A DNA stretch of 64,000 nt from Ehretia macrophylla (taxonomy: Eukaryota > Streptophyta > Magnoliopsida > Boraginales > Ehretiaceae): contig CM075770.1 of assembly GCA_037974665.1 (NCBI GenBank), positions 61,825,850 to 61,889,849 of the forward strand. The letters run 5' to 3'. Positions 24,321 to 37,959 of this stretch are shown here, piece after piece. Under the pieces are notes generated by a model. The model saw nothing but the letters and a program-made list of their open reading frames with translations. It was not told where the DNA came from and searched no databases. The position numbers and the translations under genes are program-made. Positions within the stretch are counted from its first letter, which is position 1. Each line of letters opens with the position of its first letter.

Positions 24321-27300
24321 TGTAATGCCCCGATCCCTCACGAGACCAGAACTCCTATTTATCACGCTATTCTCAACCCAATTCCAAACCCCGGGCACAA
24401 AATTTAGGGAAAAAACAGACGGAGTTTCCCCTATATATAGGTCTATTTAGAAACCTGCCAACAGTCGCATACAAGTCCTGAATCACAATCAACCATTCAT
24501 ACAACCTAGCTTTCAAGATTCATAAAGCCAACCAGCTCCTCAGGGCATCCGAGCCTTGGAACCCAACAACATATCACACAAGCATGCAAAATTAAATCCA
24601 TTGAAGTTCTATCTTTTTAATCCACTTATCATACCACTTTATATTATCAATCAAGCTTTCTTATAATTTGTGTTCAACCAACTAACTAGTTTTCATCATC
24701 CACATAAGCATGCACTACTAAGTAATAAAGTAAAGCAAATAGAAGATATTACAAGGCCACTAGTGCGTAATCATCAAACAAAACTAAAACTTTAATATTA
24801 CATTCCTTGATATAATATAAATACATACATGGACACAAAGTCTCAAATACAATACAAACATATCATGACCACATTTTTCCATGTTTTACACACTGACAGA
24901 GCAAGCAGGTCAAACAAGGAGGCATTCCAATCTTCAGCTTTTCTGGAAATATGTTGAAAAGAGGAATGAGTAACCAGGTTACTCAGTCAGAGAGGTGATG
25001 CAACATACCGGGCGTGCATTATGATATGCAGATACAAGAAATCATATATATAACATAAACAACAAGATTAAATAGCAAGTAGTTAACCACATTAAAAAGG
25101 ATACGGTTCCATTTCAAGTCTTCAAACTCGAACCACGAGCCACGAACTTCACGCAAGTACCGGCAAACCCTTACTCTAATATGTTAGGATACTCCGGATG
25201 TATCCCGATCCTTCGACCCTTTCTCCTGAGGTAGGTCCATGCCCAGCAGGTGAACCACGCCTCTGGGGTAGTGGAGTATGCTTCAGCGAGAAGAGAAAAG
25301 GCACCATGGTAGTCGACGGAGCACGGCAAGCCCGACGCCGCCCGTGTTTCTGGACGCTACCATGTCCGAAAAGGTTGCGCAACCCCAAGACAAGTCCACA
25401 AGCATTCAAGATATCAAATAACACATAAGAGGGTTGACAAAGTAGGCCGTCCTCGCAATTAAACAAAAATAACACAAGAAAACACATGATAGCGAGTAAA
25501 TAGTACATATAAACTATTTCAATTACTAATCATACAATCTATAACTAATAAAATAAGTTAAGATGTATAAAAAAAAGATGAAGACTCCCTCACCTTTACC
25601 AAGTAGCTAAAGGATACAAGAACTAGCGTCAGTCTTTTCAACACCTTGGATTGGCTCAATAGATCAACGTTAGCATGTATTGAACACATACTTATCACAA
25701 AGATTCTCCTAGAGACATTCATAGCCAACACAATAAAATCATATTAATGACTCAACTCACAAACTTCTTCAATAGGGTATACACATGCTATAGAATTGCA
25801 TATAAACACCTACCAAGTATTTACAAGTTCATATGAACACAAAGACAACCAAAATCACATTTTTCCCTTTGTTAACTTTCCAATTTTTTCTCCCACACAA
25901 GGTTTAAGATTCCAAATTAACAAGCCAACCATCCTACATTCCTAGGTAGGTCAAAAGGCACCTATCTAGGCCCTGAAAACCCGTTTTGAAGACAAAAGTT
26001 CAGGAAGGCCCCGAGCAGTGATAACTACAACTACCCAATCCGGATCCCAAATTCACGCAACGAAAGCACCAAACGTGCTTCCATGCCCCAAGGATACCTA
26101 ATCTAATGCCCAAATGTGCTCGGATTTTATTTTGTGAAAAACCGCCTTTTAAAAGTTAGCTAATTTCAAACTTTAGTTCAATTTTGGGCAATTCAACTTC
26201 ACATGACCTTCTAACTAGTTTCACTAATGTCTAAAGCACTTAAAGGAAGCGTCAATTCACCCTAATTAGCAAGTTATAGCAAAACCCTAAAATTTATCAC
26301 TATTCATCATCTCTTTCATGCAATTCAAGCTTTCAACCATGGAGTTTGCTAACAAGTCATAAAAGAGAGTTCTATGGGCTCTAAAAGTTGCATATCAAGC
26401 ATCAATAACAATTATTATAGCTAAACTCAACAAAACAAGAATTTCAAGCAATTGACATAAACATAAATATGAAAATTTATGCAACTCCCTCACCTTGAAT
26501 TAGTCTAAATATGCAAGGATTAAGCTTTAGAACACCTCAAAACTCTTGGATTGCACAAATGGATCAAACCCTAGCTTGCAATTTTTATCTTTTTCTCCCT
26601 TAAGGACTTGAGCTACCCGATTGCTATCTTTTTTTTTTCCCCTGGTTGCCGTCGGCTATAGAGAGCAAAAGAAAATGATGAACAAAATGATTTGTTGCTT
26701 ATGTGCTTAACCGTTGGCGTTGGAGAGAAATAAGAAAGGAAAATGTATGATGTTAAATGCTAGGCTTGAGCTTAACCCGTCAGTGGAGAAAAAGATAAAG
26801 ACATGAAGACTTTTCTTTGGCTTTTCTAAACATATAATAGAAGTACAATATAATAATATATAAATGTATCTAGTTCGCTAAAAAAACTTAGTCTCACGTT
26901 TTTTTTCCCACTACTGATCCGATTTTCTTTTTCTTTCTTTTATTTGGTTTTCTTAACTACTATGTATTAGTATGTATATTAGGTAGATAGGTAGACTAAA
27001 TAATGGGTTGGCTCATATAATATAATATAATTGGGCTATAATTAAATATTAAGATCCTAGTTAGCTTAGTAGAAAACTAATAAGAAAGAAAACCATAGGC
27101 CCAAAATAACTAAATATTACTATTCACTCAGGGACACTAAAAATATTTATTTTTCTCACACTCGGGATATGAAATACACATTCCAACAATGAACGAATAT
27201 ATTAAATACAGTAATGCTCAGGGAAAAAATATCAAATTCAGAAAATAAGGCAGCTTAAAATTTTACCCGAACTCAAGTTAAACTTAATAAATAAAACATA

Positions 27301-27920
27301 TAAAAGCAAATAAAATCAAACAAAATGGAAAATAAGTTAAATATGCACACTGAATAATTAAATATAATAAATTAAAAGTCTCTATGGGCTCGGAAAGTTT
27401 AAATTAATTAAATGTAAATAAATAATAAACATAAGATAATCATTTCTAATAACTCTTTTAAATCCAATTTAAATAATTATAATCAATATTGAAAATAATC
27501 CAGCTCGTTCGGGTCCAAAAAACATAAATAAATATAATTTTTAAAATAATAGAATAAGTGTCCCGGCTAAATCATTTGAATATAAATTAAATAAATACAA
27601 ATAATTAAAGTAATAAATTAATGACTTTACATAAATTAATTAAATATAATTTAAATAAATACAAATAGTGATAATATTAAAAATAATTATTTTCGGGTTC
27701 GATGCTTCACATTCAAATAGTGAAATTAAATCATTTTAAATTATTAGTAAAATAAATTATAATAAATAAAATAATAAAATAATTATTTCGGGAAAGCCAA
27801 TTGAATATAATTTAAGTGAATGTAACAGTTATCGTGCCATATTTTTCAATAATGGTGCAATTTAAAAAAAAGAATATATGCAAATTAATAAAATGTCTAT
27901 ATGCTAGGTCCGGGTCATCA
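24321..27920 (-). repeat. Family E LTR, long form, reverse orientation
   Basis: Plus-strand ends TGTAATGCCCC and GGGTCATCA, 3600 bp, abutting a minus-strand polypurine tract at 27921. Acceptor-proximal stem 24967-24985, TCCGGA-type stem 25186-25206, decayed CTACTTT-loop stem 25429-25454. The right kilobase (27000-27900) is very AT-rich and holds degenerate repeats of roughly 100 bp with TCGGG-type cores. It diverges strongly from the long E LTR at 54413-61508 in its 5' half, so it is a subfamily. Confidence 0.85.
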
Positions 27921-28082
27921 TACTCTCCCCTCCTTACAAAAATTGCATCCTCGCAATTTCTTAGACTCAAAAGAACCTCTTAATGACTGCAACAATTCTC
28001 GTCGACCTTGAATTTAAGAAGTATAGCATCCAAGAAGACTAGCAAGAATATCCACCATACTACCACCAAGAAATTCGGCTAG
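27921..28082 (-). mobile_element. Family E internal domain, 3' end only
   Basis: Polypurine tract (TACTCTCCCCTCCTT on plus) followed by the PPT-proximal hairpin 27941-27958, then about 125 bp of non-coding sequence cut at 28083 by family F. GCTAG precedes the F LTR and may be one copy of its target duplication; the other copy is lost. Confidence 0.8.
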
Positions 28083-28617
28083 TGTCACGCCCCAACTCGC
28101 TCCCACTTACAATCAGTCAGGACGCAACGGAATTTCGGCAGCATAACGACAGTAAATAGATTACCGAGGTTCTAAACCAACCTCATTAATAACATTAAAC
28201 ATCCAATTCCATAACCATACAAACAACAACTCCTCAACAGCATAACAACACACAACATAATCGTAATATACAATAATCAGTCTTCGTTATCTGCCTCCGT
28301 TCCAACATAACATACAATACCTCAACCTTATCATACATTTCAAAATAAGTTGAGACCCATCTACAACTTAACCATAGACAAAAGAAAGCCAATAAGTTAA
28401 CATCATTTGGATCATCATCTTTTCAACATCTATTACAATAGGAACCATAAAGCATATAAAAGTATACTAAGCTAATGTACATGACATTAAACAACATAGA
28501 ATCATGGATAAGACTCAGGAACATATGACTCGTCCACGTAAGGCACATTTTCCTCCTCAGGAGGCACATACCCGTAATCCGGCTCTGCAACACCTGTAAG
28601 CATGCAATAATAGAGAG

Positions 28618-28639
28618 TGAGCTTATATACATAAGCCCA
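28618..28639 (-). promoter_or_regulatory. Acceptor-proximal hairpin, family F LTR
   Basis: Minus strand TGGGCTTA / TAAGCTCA, eight pairs, followed after about 22 nt by TTACAG/G. Also at 36066-36087. Confidence 0.8.
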
Positions 28640-29107
28640 GTGAGGATCCGATAGATCTCGAGCAAGGTCTACTAAACTCCTTGGAATAATCCTTTGAGTC
28701 AGTAAACACACAATAACACAAATAATACTATCATCACATAGCTATATAACCAATCAATAAATGATACTCTATTTGGTGTAGCTCCAAACGCCATCACGAT
28801 CTCAACCGTTCTTCTTATAACTCCCCATTACTCACGCACCCGAGGTACCTCACTAGCCCCTCCCTCCATGACACCTCCGTCATGCGAGCTGGGGGTAGCC
28901 TATGGCAGTCATGCCGTTATCAACCCGACAGCCCAACGCTGCCCGAGAGGTGGCACACACATACCAAGACTCCATAATCATCATCAATCATCAATCAATC
29001 AATCAATTGGGAGATCAGCAACGAAAGTACCCGATTCCCGAACTCAATAATAATCAATCAATAACATCAATATAACATCAATATTTAATTAAACAATAAA
29101 TAACTAA

Positions 29108-29134
29108 GTTAGATGACAAAGTAGGCCATCTAAC
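29108..29134 (-). promoter_or_regulatory. CTACTTT-loop hairpin, family F LTR
   Basis: On the minus strand GTTAGATGGC / GTCATCTAAC, ten pairs without bulge, loop CTACTTT. Repeated in the other F LTR at 36554-36580. Confidence 0.82.
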
Positions 29135-30511
29135 CGGACATGCATTATATACACAATTAAACTCTAAATTACTCATCAACAACTCACCATTCAACACTCA
29201 AACACAACCCAATCATCTAAAGGCATCGATCAAGAAATTAAAGAAAGACAATCTAAAATTCTAAAATTCATAACTTACAATCTATTAATCCAAACATTGC
29301 CAAATCAGTTTCTAACACTCACCCATTCAACCTACTACATTAGCCCTCTCGGAAATCTACCATAACACCTCCAAATCATGCCCGATAACCCTAAAACCCT
29401 AGGATGTCTTGGCTGGATTTTCCGGATTTTCACACGAACAATGTAATCAAAAATTCGGCATTACAACAGCGCTAACACGTAATTATCAAGTATTTAGAAA
29501 TCGACGGCAATCGATTTCGATCAACACAACTCATTTAATTCAACTTTGAACATTTTAATCGAAATTAAATACCCGGAAAATAAAAATTATGCTACATCCG
29601 ACAAAAATTCGTGGTATTGCATCAAAATGATCCCTAGCATGCAAGGAGCAATAATCTATCATCAGATTTCAATTCTAATGGTTAAATTTTCATTTATGAG
29701 CAAAAGTATAAAAATGACATTTTGAGATCTAGAATTTTTCTCTCACCTTTAATGTGATATAAGCCTAGGAATGCGTGCTATGCGTGCCAACAAGCAGAAT
29801 CCAAGTCAGTGCGAAGTTCTATGGATAAAAACCAAGTTTTTCTTTGAAAAATTGGATTGAAAAGCTTTGAAATCTCTTTTCTTTTTCTCTCCTCCTTCTG
29901 ACGGCAATGTGTGTGTTTGTGCTGGTGTTTTTGTGTTGTGTGAGTGTGTGTAGGTGATATAAGCTTATATGGTCAATAATTAAATAAAGTCAAAGTTAAT
30001 TTAAATTGGTATTTTTGTGTTTTAATGACTTTAAACTCATTTTATTGCTTACCAAGGCTCAAAATAATTATGCAACCCCCAAGATATCTCAAGTGGATTA
30101 TTTTTAGGTGACAAGAAGTTTTACAATCCAACAATTTCACCCGAGTCGGCTTAAAACTCGATTTTCGCAAAAGTCAATGTAAAAACCCTAATAAATTCTT
30201 AAGCCGATTTTAAAACCGTTTTCATCAAACACAGGTCTATTAAAGTCCGTGGACTAGGTCTAGAAGGGTTAAAAAGACCAGTTTTAAAATTTTAGCGGAC
30301 GTGCGTCAAAAATACTATTCACTAAAAGACGACGATAAAATTTCTGATCCCGTTTTTGATGAAAATTTCATGAATGCACATTTAGCATGTATTAGGAGTA
30401 TGGACATCAAAATTATAACTTTCTAGGTCCTATAGCACATAAACAGGTCATAAGCACGCAAAACGAGGTATAGCACGTAAAACGAGATAAGCAGGAAAGT
30501 GGAGTTTCACA

Positions 30512-30547
30512 TTCTCCCCCCCTTATAGAAATTTCGTCCTCGAAATT
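30512..30547 (-). other. Polypurine tract and PPT-proximal hairpin, family F
   Basis: Minus strand reads ATAAGGGGGGGAGAA up to the LTR. Just upstream lies AATTTCG-AGGA-CGAAATT (30530-30547), a perfect 7-bp stem. Confidence 0.88.
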
Positions 30548-31663
30548 CTTACTTGATGTACGGAATAGATCTGGGTATTGCTGCTGCATCTGATCTCGTC
30601 TCTCCCACGTAGCTTCCTCAATACCGTGATGCTTCCACAATACCTTAACCATCGGAATCCTCTTCGACCTCAACTCTCGGTCCATCTGATCTAGAATACG
30701 AATCGGACGCTCGTCATAAGTCAAATTCTCTCGAAGCTGTAACGGCTCTGGCTCAAGAATATGAGAAGCATCCGGATTATACTTCCGCAAATTAGACACG
30801 TGAAATACATCGTGGACATTAGAGAAGTTCTCCGGTAAAGCCAACTGATATGCCAACTTACCAACCCTGCCAGTAATCTCAAACGGCCCAACAAATCTCG
30901 GACTCAGCTTTCCACCTTTACCATAACGAGCAAACCCCTTTCGAGGAGACAATCTCAAGAAAACCCGATCTCCGACTGCAAACTCTAAGTCTCGACGACG
31001 CTTATCAGCATAACTCTTGAATCTACTATGTGCCGTAAGCATTCTCTGCCTGATCAACTGAACATTCTCAATCTTCTCAAGAAGTTCTAGCATAATAGTC
31101 GGATCAATAGTCTTCATCTCTCCTACCTCGTCCCAATATAAAGGTGAACGACACTTACGACCGTAAAGAGCTGCAAAAGGTGCCATTCCAATAGTAGCTT
31201 GATAACTATTGTTATAGGCAAACTCGGCAAGTGGTAGATGTTTCTCCCAGTTCTTCCCAAAGTCTAGAACACAAGCCCTAAGCTTATCTTCCAGAATCTA
31301 AATAGTCCGCTCAGACTGACCGTCGGTCTGTGGATGATACGCAGTACTGAAGTTCAATTGAGTACCCAAAGTCTCCTGAAGTTTCTCCCACAAACGAGAA
31401 GTAAATCGAGGATCTTGATCACAGACAATACTAGACGGAATACCGTGAAGTCTAACAATCTGATCCAGATAGAGATCCGTCAGCTTTATAACCTCATCTC
31501 CCATCCTCATTGCAATAAAATGAGCTGTCTTCGTCAAACGATCCACGACAACCCAAACTGCATCATTACCCCTCGGTGATCTATGCAACCCAGTGATGAA
31601 GTCCATCGTAATATGCTCCTATTTCCACTCTGGTATTGCCAACGGCTGAAGCAAACCTGCAGG
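30514..31663 (-). pseudogene. Family F integrase core, GPY/F and chromodomain, with stops
   Basis: Read on the minus strand. The DDE core keeps its residues: MDFITGLHRSP (first D), IVCDQDPRF (second D) and TDGQSERTI (E). Then AEFAYNNSYQATIGMAPFAALYGRKCRSPLYW, the GPY/F region KLSPRFVGPFEITGRVGKLAYQL and HDVFHVSNLRKYNPDASHILEPEPL, and a chromodomain-like end IPMVKVLWKHHGIEEATWERRDQMQQQYPDLF. Stops at about 31662, 31618 and 31298; the one near 31618 replaces a tryptophan and fits G-to-A. Strand transfer chemistry would be possible but for the stops. Confidence 0.9.
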
Positions 31664-32548
31664 TCATTGATGCTCAGCTTTCACTCTCTGACAAGTCAAA
31701 CATCTAGACACAAACTGAGCAACCTCTCTCTTCATGTTGTTCCACCAATAATGTTGCTTCAAATCCCGATACATCTTGGTTCCACCGGGATGAATAGTAT
31801 ATTTAGAATTATGAGCTTCCTCCAGAATACCTCGCCTCAAGCCCGGTTCATTGGGAACACAAACCCTGTTCCGAAACCAAAGAATACCGTCCTCATGCAG
31901 TTTAAAGTCAGACTGATCACCCGTGATCTGATCCTTGATCTTCTGAAGTTTAACATCAAGTTGTTGAGCTTCCCTGATCTGAGACAATAATAAAGGCTGA
32001 ATACGGAGATGTGAACACATCACCCCAACCTGAGTCAACTCTGGTCTCCAATAACTAAACTCCTCAAGAACCTCCCACTTCTTGATAGCCAAACAAGAAA
32101 TACTAGCCTTCCAGCTGAGAGCATCTGCTACAACATTTGCCTTTCCAGGCAGATAATTGATAGAACAATTATAATCTCCAAGAAGCTCCATCCACCTCCG
32201 CTGGCGCATATTCAACTCCTTCTGTGAGAACAAGTACTTCAGACTCTTATGATCAGTGAAAATTTCAAACTTACTTCCCCACAGATAATGACGCCACTTC
32301 TTGAGTGCAAAGACAACTGCTGCCAACTCAAGATCATGAGTCGGATAATTTTCTTCATAAGGCTTCAACTTTCGAGAAGCATAGGCAATAACTCGGCCAT
32401 CCTGCATAAGAACACATCCCAAGCCCTCCTTGGATGCATCACTGTAAATGACCATATTATCGGTCCCCTATGGTAGAGCAAGTACTGGAGTGGTAGTTAA
32501 CCTCTTTTTCAACTCCTGAAACCCACTCTTACACTTCTCATCCAATTA
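31664..32548 (-). pseudogene. Family F RNase H and integrase zinc-binding domain
   Basis: RNase H reads [35 protein letters not shown] and [10 protein letters not shown], with the acidic catalytic residues present. The chromoviral tether [14 protein letters not shown] follows, then the HHCC domain [33 protein letters not shown] one-base deletion near 32547, within the FNWDEKC-type motif linking RT to RNase H, puts this segment out of frame with the RT upstream. Confidence 0.9.
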
Positions 32549-33594
32549 AAGATAGTCTGTTTCTGAGTCAACTTAGATAGTGGCCCCGCAATCTTCGAGA
32601 AGTCCTTGACAAACCTACGGTAATAACCCGCCAAGCCAAGAAAGCTACGGACATCAGAAACACTCTCTGGCCGCTTCCAAGACATCACTGATTCAATCTT
32701 AGTGGGATCTACAGAAATACCGCTCTGTGTAATAACATGGCCAAGAAAAGAAATCCGTTGCAGCCAAAATTCACATTTGCTGAACTTGGCAAACAACTGA
32801 TGCTCCTGCAACTTCTCTAATACAAGCCGTAGATGTTGCTCGTGCTCCGATTCAGATTTAGAATAGACCAAGATATCATCAATAAAAATTACCACGAACT
32901 GGTCCAAGTACGGCTGAAAGACTCGATGCATCAAATCCATGAATGCTGCCGGTGCATTAGTCAAACCAAAGGGCATAACAACAAACTCATAATGCCCGTA
33001 CCGAGTCCTGAAGGCAGACTTCGGAACATCCTCCGTACGAATCCGAAGCTGATAATACCCCTGCCTCAAATCAAATTTAGAATAGACTTTGGCTCCCTGA
33101 AGTTGATCAAACAACTCATCAATCAGTGGCAAAGGATATTTATTCTTGATGGTCACCTAATTCAAACCACGGTAATCAATACACAATCTCAAAGTATCAT
33201 CCTTCTTCTTCACAAATAAAATAGGAGCTCCCCAAGGTGAAGAACTCTACTGAATGAATCCTTTCTTCAATAACTCCTGTAACTGAGTCTTCAACTCCTT
33301 CAACTCAACTGGTGCCATCCGGTACGCTGATTTAGAAATAGGTTGAGTACCGGGAACAAGATTAATCACAAACTCTATATCCCTCTCTGGCGGCAATCCT
33401 GGCAACTCCTCGGGAAATACATTAGGATATTCCCGGATAATAGGGACTTCCTCTAGCTGTAGCTTATCAGATGGCTTGTTGATCAAAAAAGCTAGATAAC
33501 CCGAACACCCCTTACTCACCAACTTAACGGCTTTAGTTGCTGAGATAACAAAACTCGTCTTAGCACCCCGGTTACCCGCTACCTCTACTACTGG
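32548..33594 (-). pseudogene. Family F reverse transcriptase
   Basis: Minus-strand RT starting [37 protein letters not shown]. Domains include [33 protein letters not shown] and the catalytic FIDDIL (32869-32886), followed by FLGHVI and [18 protein letters not shown]. Stops interrupt at about 33247 and 33158, the latter fitting CAG to TAG. Otherwise complete, and the catalytic aspartates are intact. Confidence 0.92.
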
Positions 33595-33999
33595 CTAATC
33601 CGGAAAGCGAAACTGTACTACCTTGGTTCTACAGTTCAACTGGGCATCATACTTAGAAAGCCAATCTATACCCAGAATAACATCATACCCCCGGATAGGA
33701 AATAAGATAAGGTCCGAAGGAAAATTATGCCCCTTAACATGTATTATACAATCCTTACATACTAAGCCAGTAACATACTTATCAGTCAAAGAGGTACTAA
33801 TCTCAACCACATAAGGCAATCTTTCAGGTTGCAATTTAACACGTTGCACACAAGCAGGAGTAATGAAAGAATGCGTAGCACCAGAATCAATCAACACTTT
33901 AACAAGTTGATCAAGTATAAGGAAGTTACCTTCCACCACTGCAGTCTCCTCAGGCATCTCCTCCATATCAACTACATAAGCCCGAGCCTGAACCCGCTG
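33595..33999 (-). pseudogene. Family F protease
   Basis: Aspartic protease with canonical [15 protein letters not shown], and the C-terminal VILGIDWLSKYDAQLNC. In frame with gag upstream (stop near 34000) and RT downstream (stop near 33595), so gag-pol was a single reading frame, as usual for chromoviruses. Confidence 0.9.
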
Positions 34000-35235
34000 C
34001 TACTGTGGTACACTGCCCGTAGCCCTACCCTGGGAACCTTGAGTCGCTGACCGACCCTCAGTCCTCGCATATCTAGGGCAATCCTTCGCCCTATGCTCGA
34101 TGCTACCACAACCCAAACATGTCCCTGCCTTTACCCTGCAGTCGGACTCCACATGCCCTGGGCGCTTGCAGTAATTACACTGCGATGATGTGGCACTAAC
34201 ACTGCCCCTAGAAGAACCAGAAGCTGATGAAGCAGCTGATACAGCCTGCTGCTGAGGTCTCACCACACTAGGCCTGTACTGACCCTGAGATTGGGCTGGC
34301 CTATACTGAGTCTGAACCTGATATGGCCCCTGCTGAAACTGAGGCCAATAGTAACTCTACTAACCCTGTGGCCTATAAGAACCCTGCTGGGCTGGTGGCC
34401 TGTAGACAACCTGCTGTACTGGAGGCCTATATATAACCTGCTGGCCCTGTGGCTGATACGGCCTCTTACTAGGCTGATTGGAGACAATCTGATCCCCTTT
34501 CCTCTTCTCTAACCTAGAAGCTGCATCAAAAGCCTCAGTAAAGATATCATAGCGATTCAGAGCCATTGCATCCTGAATCTCGGGCCTCAATCCCAACATA
34601 AATCTTCGGGTCTTCCTCTCATCCACAGCTACAAACTCCGGTGCATACTGGGACAACCTAGTGAATGTAGCCTCATACTGAGCCACTGTAAAATCCCCCT
34701 GTACCAAGGACAAGAACTCAACCTCTCTCATCTCCCGTGCAACCCTCGGGACATACTCATCCCTAAAAGCAGTCAGAAAGGTATCCCAAACATACGGAAC
34801 ACCCCGGGTCTCCCAACTGGCTTTCATAGTGCGCCACCATTCCTCTGCCTCATCATCAAGCAAATAGACAGCACAAGTCACCTTCCTCTCATCAGTGTAC
34901 CCGAGAGAATCAAAAATTTTCTCTAACTTACTAATCCACGACTCGGCCTTCCTATCATCAGGCTCTCCCTAAAATCTAGGAGGATAGTACCCCAGAAACT
35001 CCTTCATAGTACCTCGACCGTGATTACCACCCTGTACACTCTGTATCTGAGCCTGCAACGCCTGAGTCTGAACAGCCTGACCCGCTAACAACTGGGCCTG
35101 CCCAGCCATCAAATCTGCAATCCGATCCATTGCTGCCCCTAACCTGACATCACCCCTATCACTGCCCTGTGCCACATTACCAGGAACCTCATCTACAATC
35201 TCGGGCCTACCACGAGTCCTCGGTCTACCGGCCAT
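34000..35235 (-). pseudogene. Family F gag with two CCHC knuckles
   Basis: Starts MAGRPRTRGRPEIVDEV at 35235 on the minus strand. The capsid region has EEWWRTMKASWETRG, FRDEYVPRVAREMREVEFLSL and FTVAQYEATFTRLSQYAPEF. A proline/glutamine-rich linker with repeated YRPP-type units precedes knuckles CNYCKRPGHVESDC and CLGCGSIEHRAKDC (about 34179-34077). Three in-frame stops near 34969, 34360 and 34000, with no frameshift. An in-frame upstream methionine at 35289 lies in the leader and is unlikely to be the start; 35235 matches the MxxRxR start of the other families. Confidence 0.9.
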
Positions 35236-35511
35236 CGTACTAATCAAAGAGTTAGCACAGGTTATAGCACGTAAACAGGTTATATACAACTTTTAACACA
35301 TACACAACAAACTCATATAAAGCACATAGATCACATAAGTTTCAATCACACAAGCAAATTGATCACATAATCACATAAGCACTTAAATCACATAGTCACA
35401 TAATCATTTAATCATACCAATACATATTTCACTTTTCTTTCTTTTCATACATATTTCATGCTAAGACCTTTACCCATATTCCGAGAATACCCCGGCTGAC
35501 AACTAACATGC

Positions 35512-35523
35512 GCTCTGATACCA
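35512..35523 (-). other. Primer-binding site (initiator tRNA-Met), family F
   Basis: GCTCTGATACCA on plus, the reverse complement of TGGTATCAGAGC, 6 bp from the LTR at 35530. The leader runs from here to gag at 35235. Confidence 0.95.
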
Positions 35524-35529
35524 CTTAAA

Positions 35530-37959
35530 TGTCACGCCCCAACTCGACCCCACCTACAATCAGTCAGGACGCAACGGAATTTCGGCAGTATAACGACAGT
35601 AAATAGATTACCGAGGCTCTAAACCAACCTCATTAATAACATTAAACATCCAATTCCATAACCATACAAACAACAACTCCTCAACAGCATAACAACACAC
35701 AACATAACCGTAATATACAATAATCAGTCTTCGTTATCTGCCTCCGTTCCAACATAACATACAATACCTCAACCTTATCATACATTTCAAAATAAGTTGA
35801 GACCCATCTAACAACTTAACCATAGACAAAAGAAAGCCACTAAGTTAACATCATTTGGATCATCATCTTTTCAACATCTATTACAATAGGAACCATAAAG
35901 TATATAAAAGTATACTAAGCTAATGTACATGACATTAAACAACAAAGAATCACGGATAAGACTCAGGAACATATGACTCGTCCACGTAAGGTGCATTTTC
36001 CTCCTCAGGAGGCACGTACCCGTAATCCGGCTCTACAACACCTGTAAGCAGGCAAAAATAGAGAGTGAGCTTATATACATAAGCCCAGTGAGGATCCAAT
36101 AGCTCTCGAGCAAGGTCCACTAAACTCCTTGGAATAATCCTTTGAGTCAATAAACACACAATAACACAAATAATACTATCATCACATAGCTATATAACCA
36201 ATCAATAAATGATACTCTATTTGGTGTAGCTCCAAACGCCATCACGATCTCAACCGTTCTTCTTATAACTCCCCATTACTCACGCACCCGAGGTACCTCA
36301 CTAGCCCCTCCCTCCATGACACCTCCGTCATGCGAGCTGGGGGTAACCTATGACAGTCATGCCGTTATCAACCCGACAGCCCAACGCTGCCCGAGAGGTG
36401 GCACACACATACCAAGACTCCATAATCATCATCAATCATCAATCAATCAATCAATTGGGAGATTAGCAACGAAAGTACCCGATTCCCGAACTCAATAATA
36501 ATCAATATAACATCAATATAACATCAATATTTAATTAAACAATAAACAACTAAGTTAGATGACAAAGTAGGCCATCTAACCGGACATGCATTATATACAC
36601 AATTAAACTCTAAATTACTCATCAACAACTCACCATTCAACACTCAAACACAACCCAATCATCTAAAGGCATTGTTCAAGAAATTAAAGAATGACAACCT
36701 AAACTTCTAAAATTCATAACTTACAATCTATTAATCCAAACATTGCCAAATCAGTTTCTAACACTCACCCATTCAACCTACTACATTAACCCTCTCGGAA
36801 ATCCACCATAACACCTCCAAATCATACCCGATAACCCTAAAACACTAGGATGTCTTGGCTGGATTTTCCGGATTTTCACACGAACAATGTAATCGAAAAT
36901 TCGGCATTACAACAGCTCTAACACGTAATTATCAAGTATTTTGAAATCAACGGCAATCGATTTCGATCAACACAACTCATTTAATTCAACTTTGAACATT
37001 TTAATCCAAATTAAATACCCGGAAAATAAAAATTATGCTACATCCGACAGAAATTCATAGTATTGCATCAAAATGATCCCTAGCATGCCAGGGGCAGTAA
37101 TCTATCATGACATTTCAATTCTACCGGTTAAATTTTCATTTATGAGCAAAAGTATAAAATTGACATTTTGAGATCTAGAATTTTTCTCTCACCTTTGATG
37201 CGATATAAGCCTAGGAATGCGTGCTATGAGTGCCCAACAAGCAGAACCCAAGTCGGTGCGAAGTTCTACGGACAAAAACCAAGTTTTTCTTTGAAAAATT
37301 GGATTGAAATGCTTTGAAATCTCTTTTCTTTTTCTCTCCTCCTTCTCACGGCAATGTGTGTGTTTGTGATGGTGTTTTTGTGTTGTGTGAGTGTGTGTAG
37401 GTGATATAAGCTTATATGGTCAATAATTAAAAAAAGTCAAAGTTAATTTAAATTGGTATTTTTGTGTTTTAATGACTTTAAACTCATTTTATTGCTCACC
37501 AAGGCTCAAAATAATTATGCAACCCCCAAGATATGTCAAGTGGATTATTTTTAGGTGACAAGAAGTTTTACAATCCAACAATTTCACCCGAGTCGGCTTA
37601 AAATTCGATTTTCGCAAAAGTCGGTGTAAAAACCCTAATAAATTCTTAAGCCGATTTTAAAATCATTTTCATCAATCACAGGTCTATTAAAGTCCGTGGA
37701 CTAGGTCTAGAAGAGTTAAAAAGACCAGTTTCAAAATTTTAGCGGACGTGCGTCCAAAACACTATTCATTAAAAGACGACGATAAAATTTCTGATCCCGT
37801 TTTTTATGAAAATTTCACGAATGCACATTTAGCACGTATTAGGAGTATTGACATCAAAAATTATAACTTTCTAGGTCCTATAGCACATAAACAGGTCATA
37901 AGCATGCAAAACGAGGTATAGCACGTAAAACGAGATAAGCAGGAAAGTGGGGTTTCACA
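35530..37959 (-). repeat. Family F second LTR (5' LTR, also 3' LTR of a lost copy)
   Basis: 2430 bp, TGTCACGCCCC..GTTTCACA, one base longer than the other F LTR. Acceptor-proximal stem 36066-36087 and CTACTTT-loop stem 36554-36580. It is followed at its right by a polypurine tract and a second internal end, so it is shared by two internals. Confidence 0.92.

Larger units (their letters stand above)
28083..30511 (-). repeat. Family F (Tekay) 3' LTR
   Basis: Plus-strand ends TGTCACGCCCC and GTTTCACA, 2429 bp. Acceptor-proximal stem 28618-28639 with ACAG (minus) at 28594, a perfect 6-bp stem 28867-28884, perfect 10-bp stem with AAAGTAG (= CTACTTT on minus) loop 29108-29134. A GT-rich stretch lies near 29905-29955. 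Confidence 0.92.

Noticed and set aside
28868-29050. 60-residue frame MTPPSCELG.. in both F LTRs
   Set aside because: Antisense to the element and conserved only as LTR sequence; it overlaps a hairpin.
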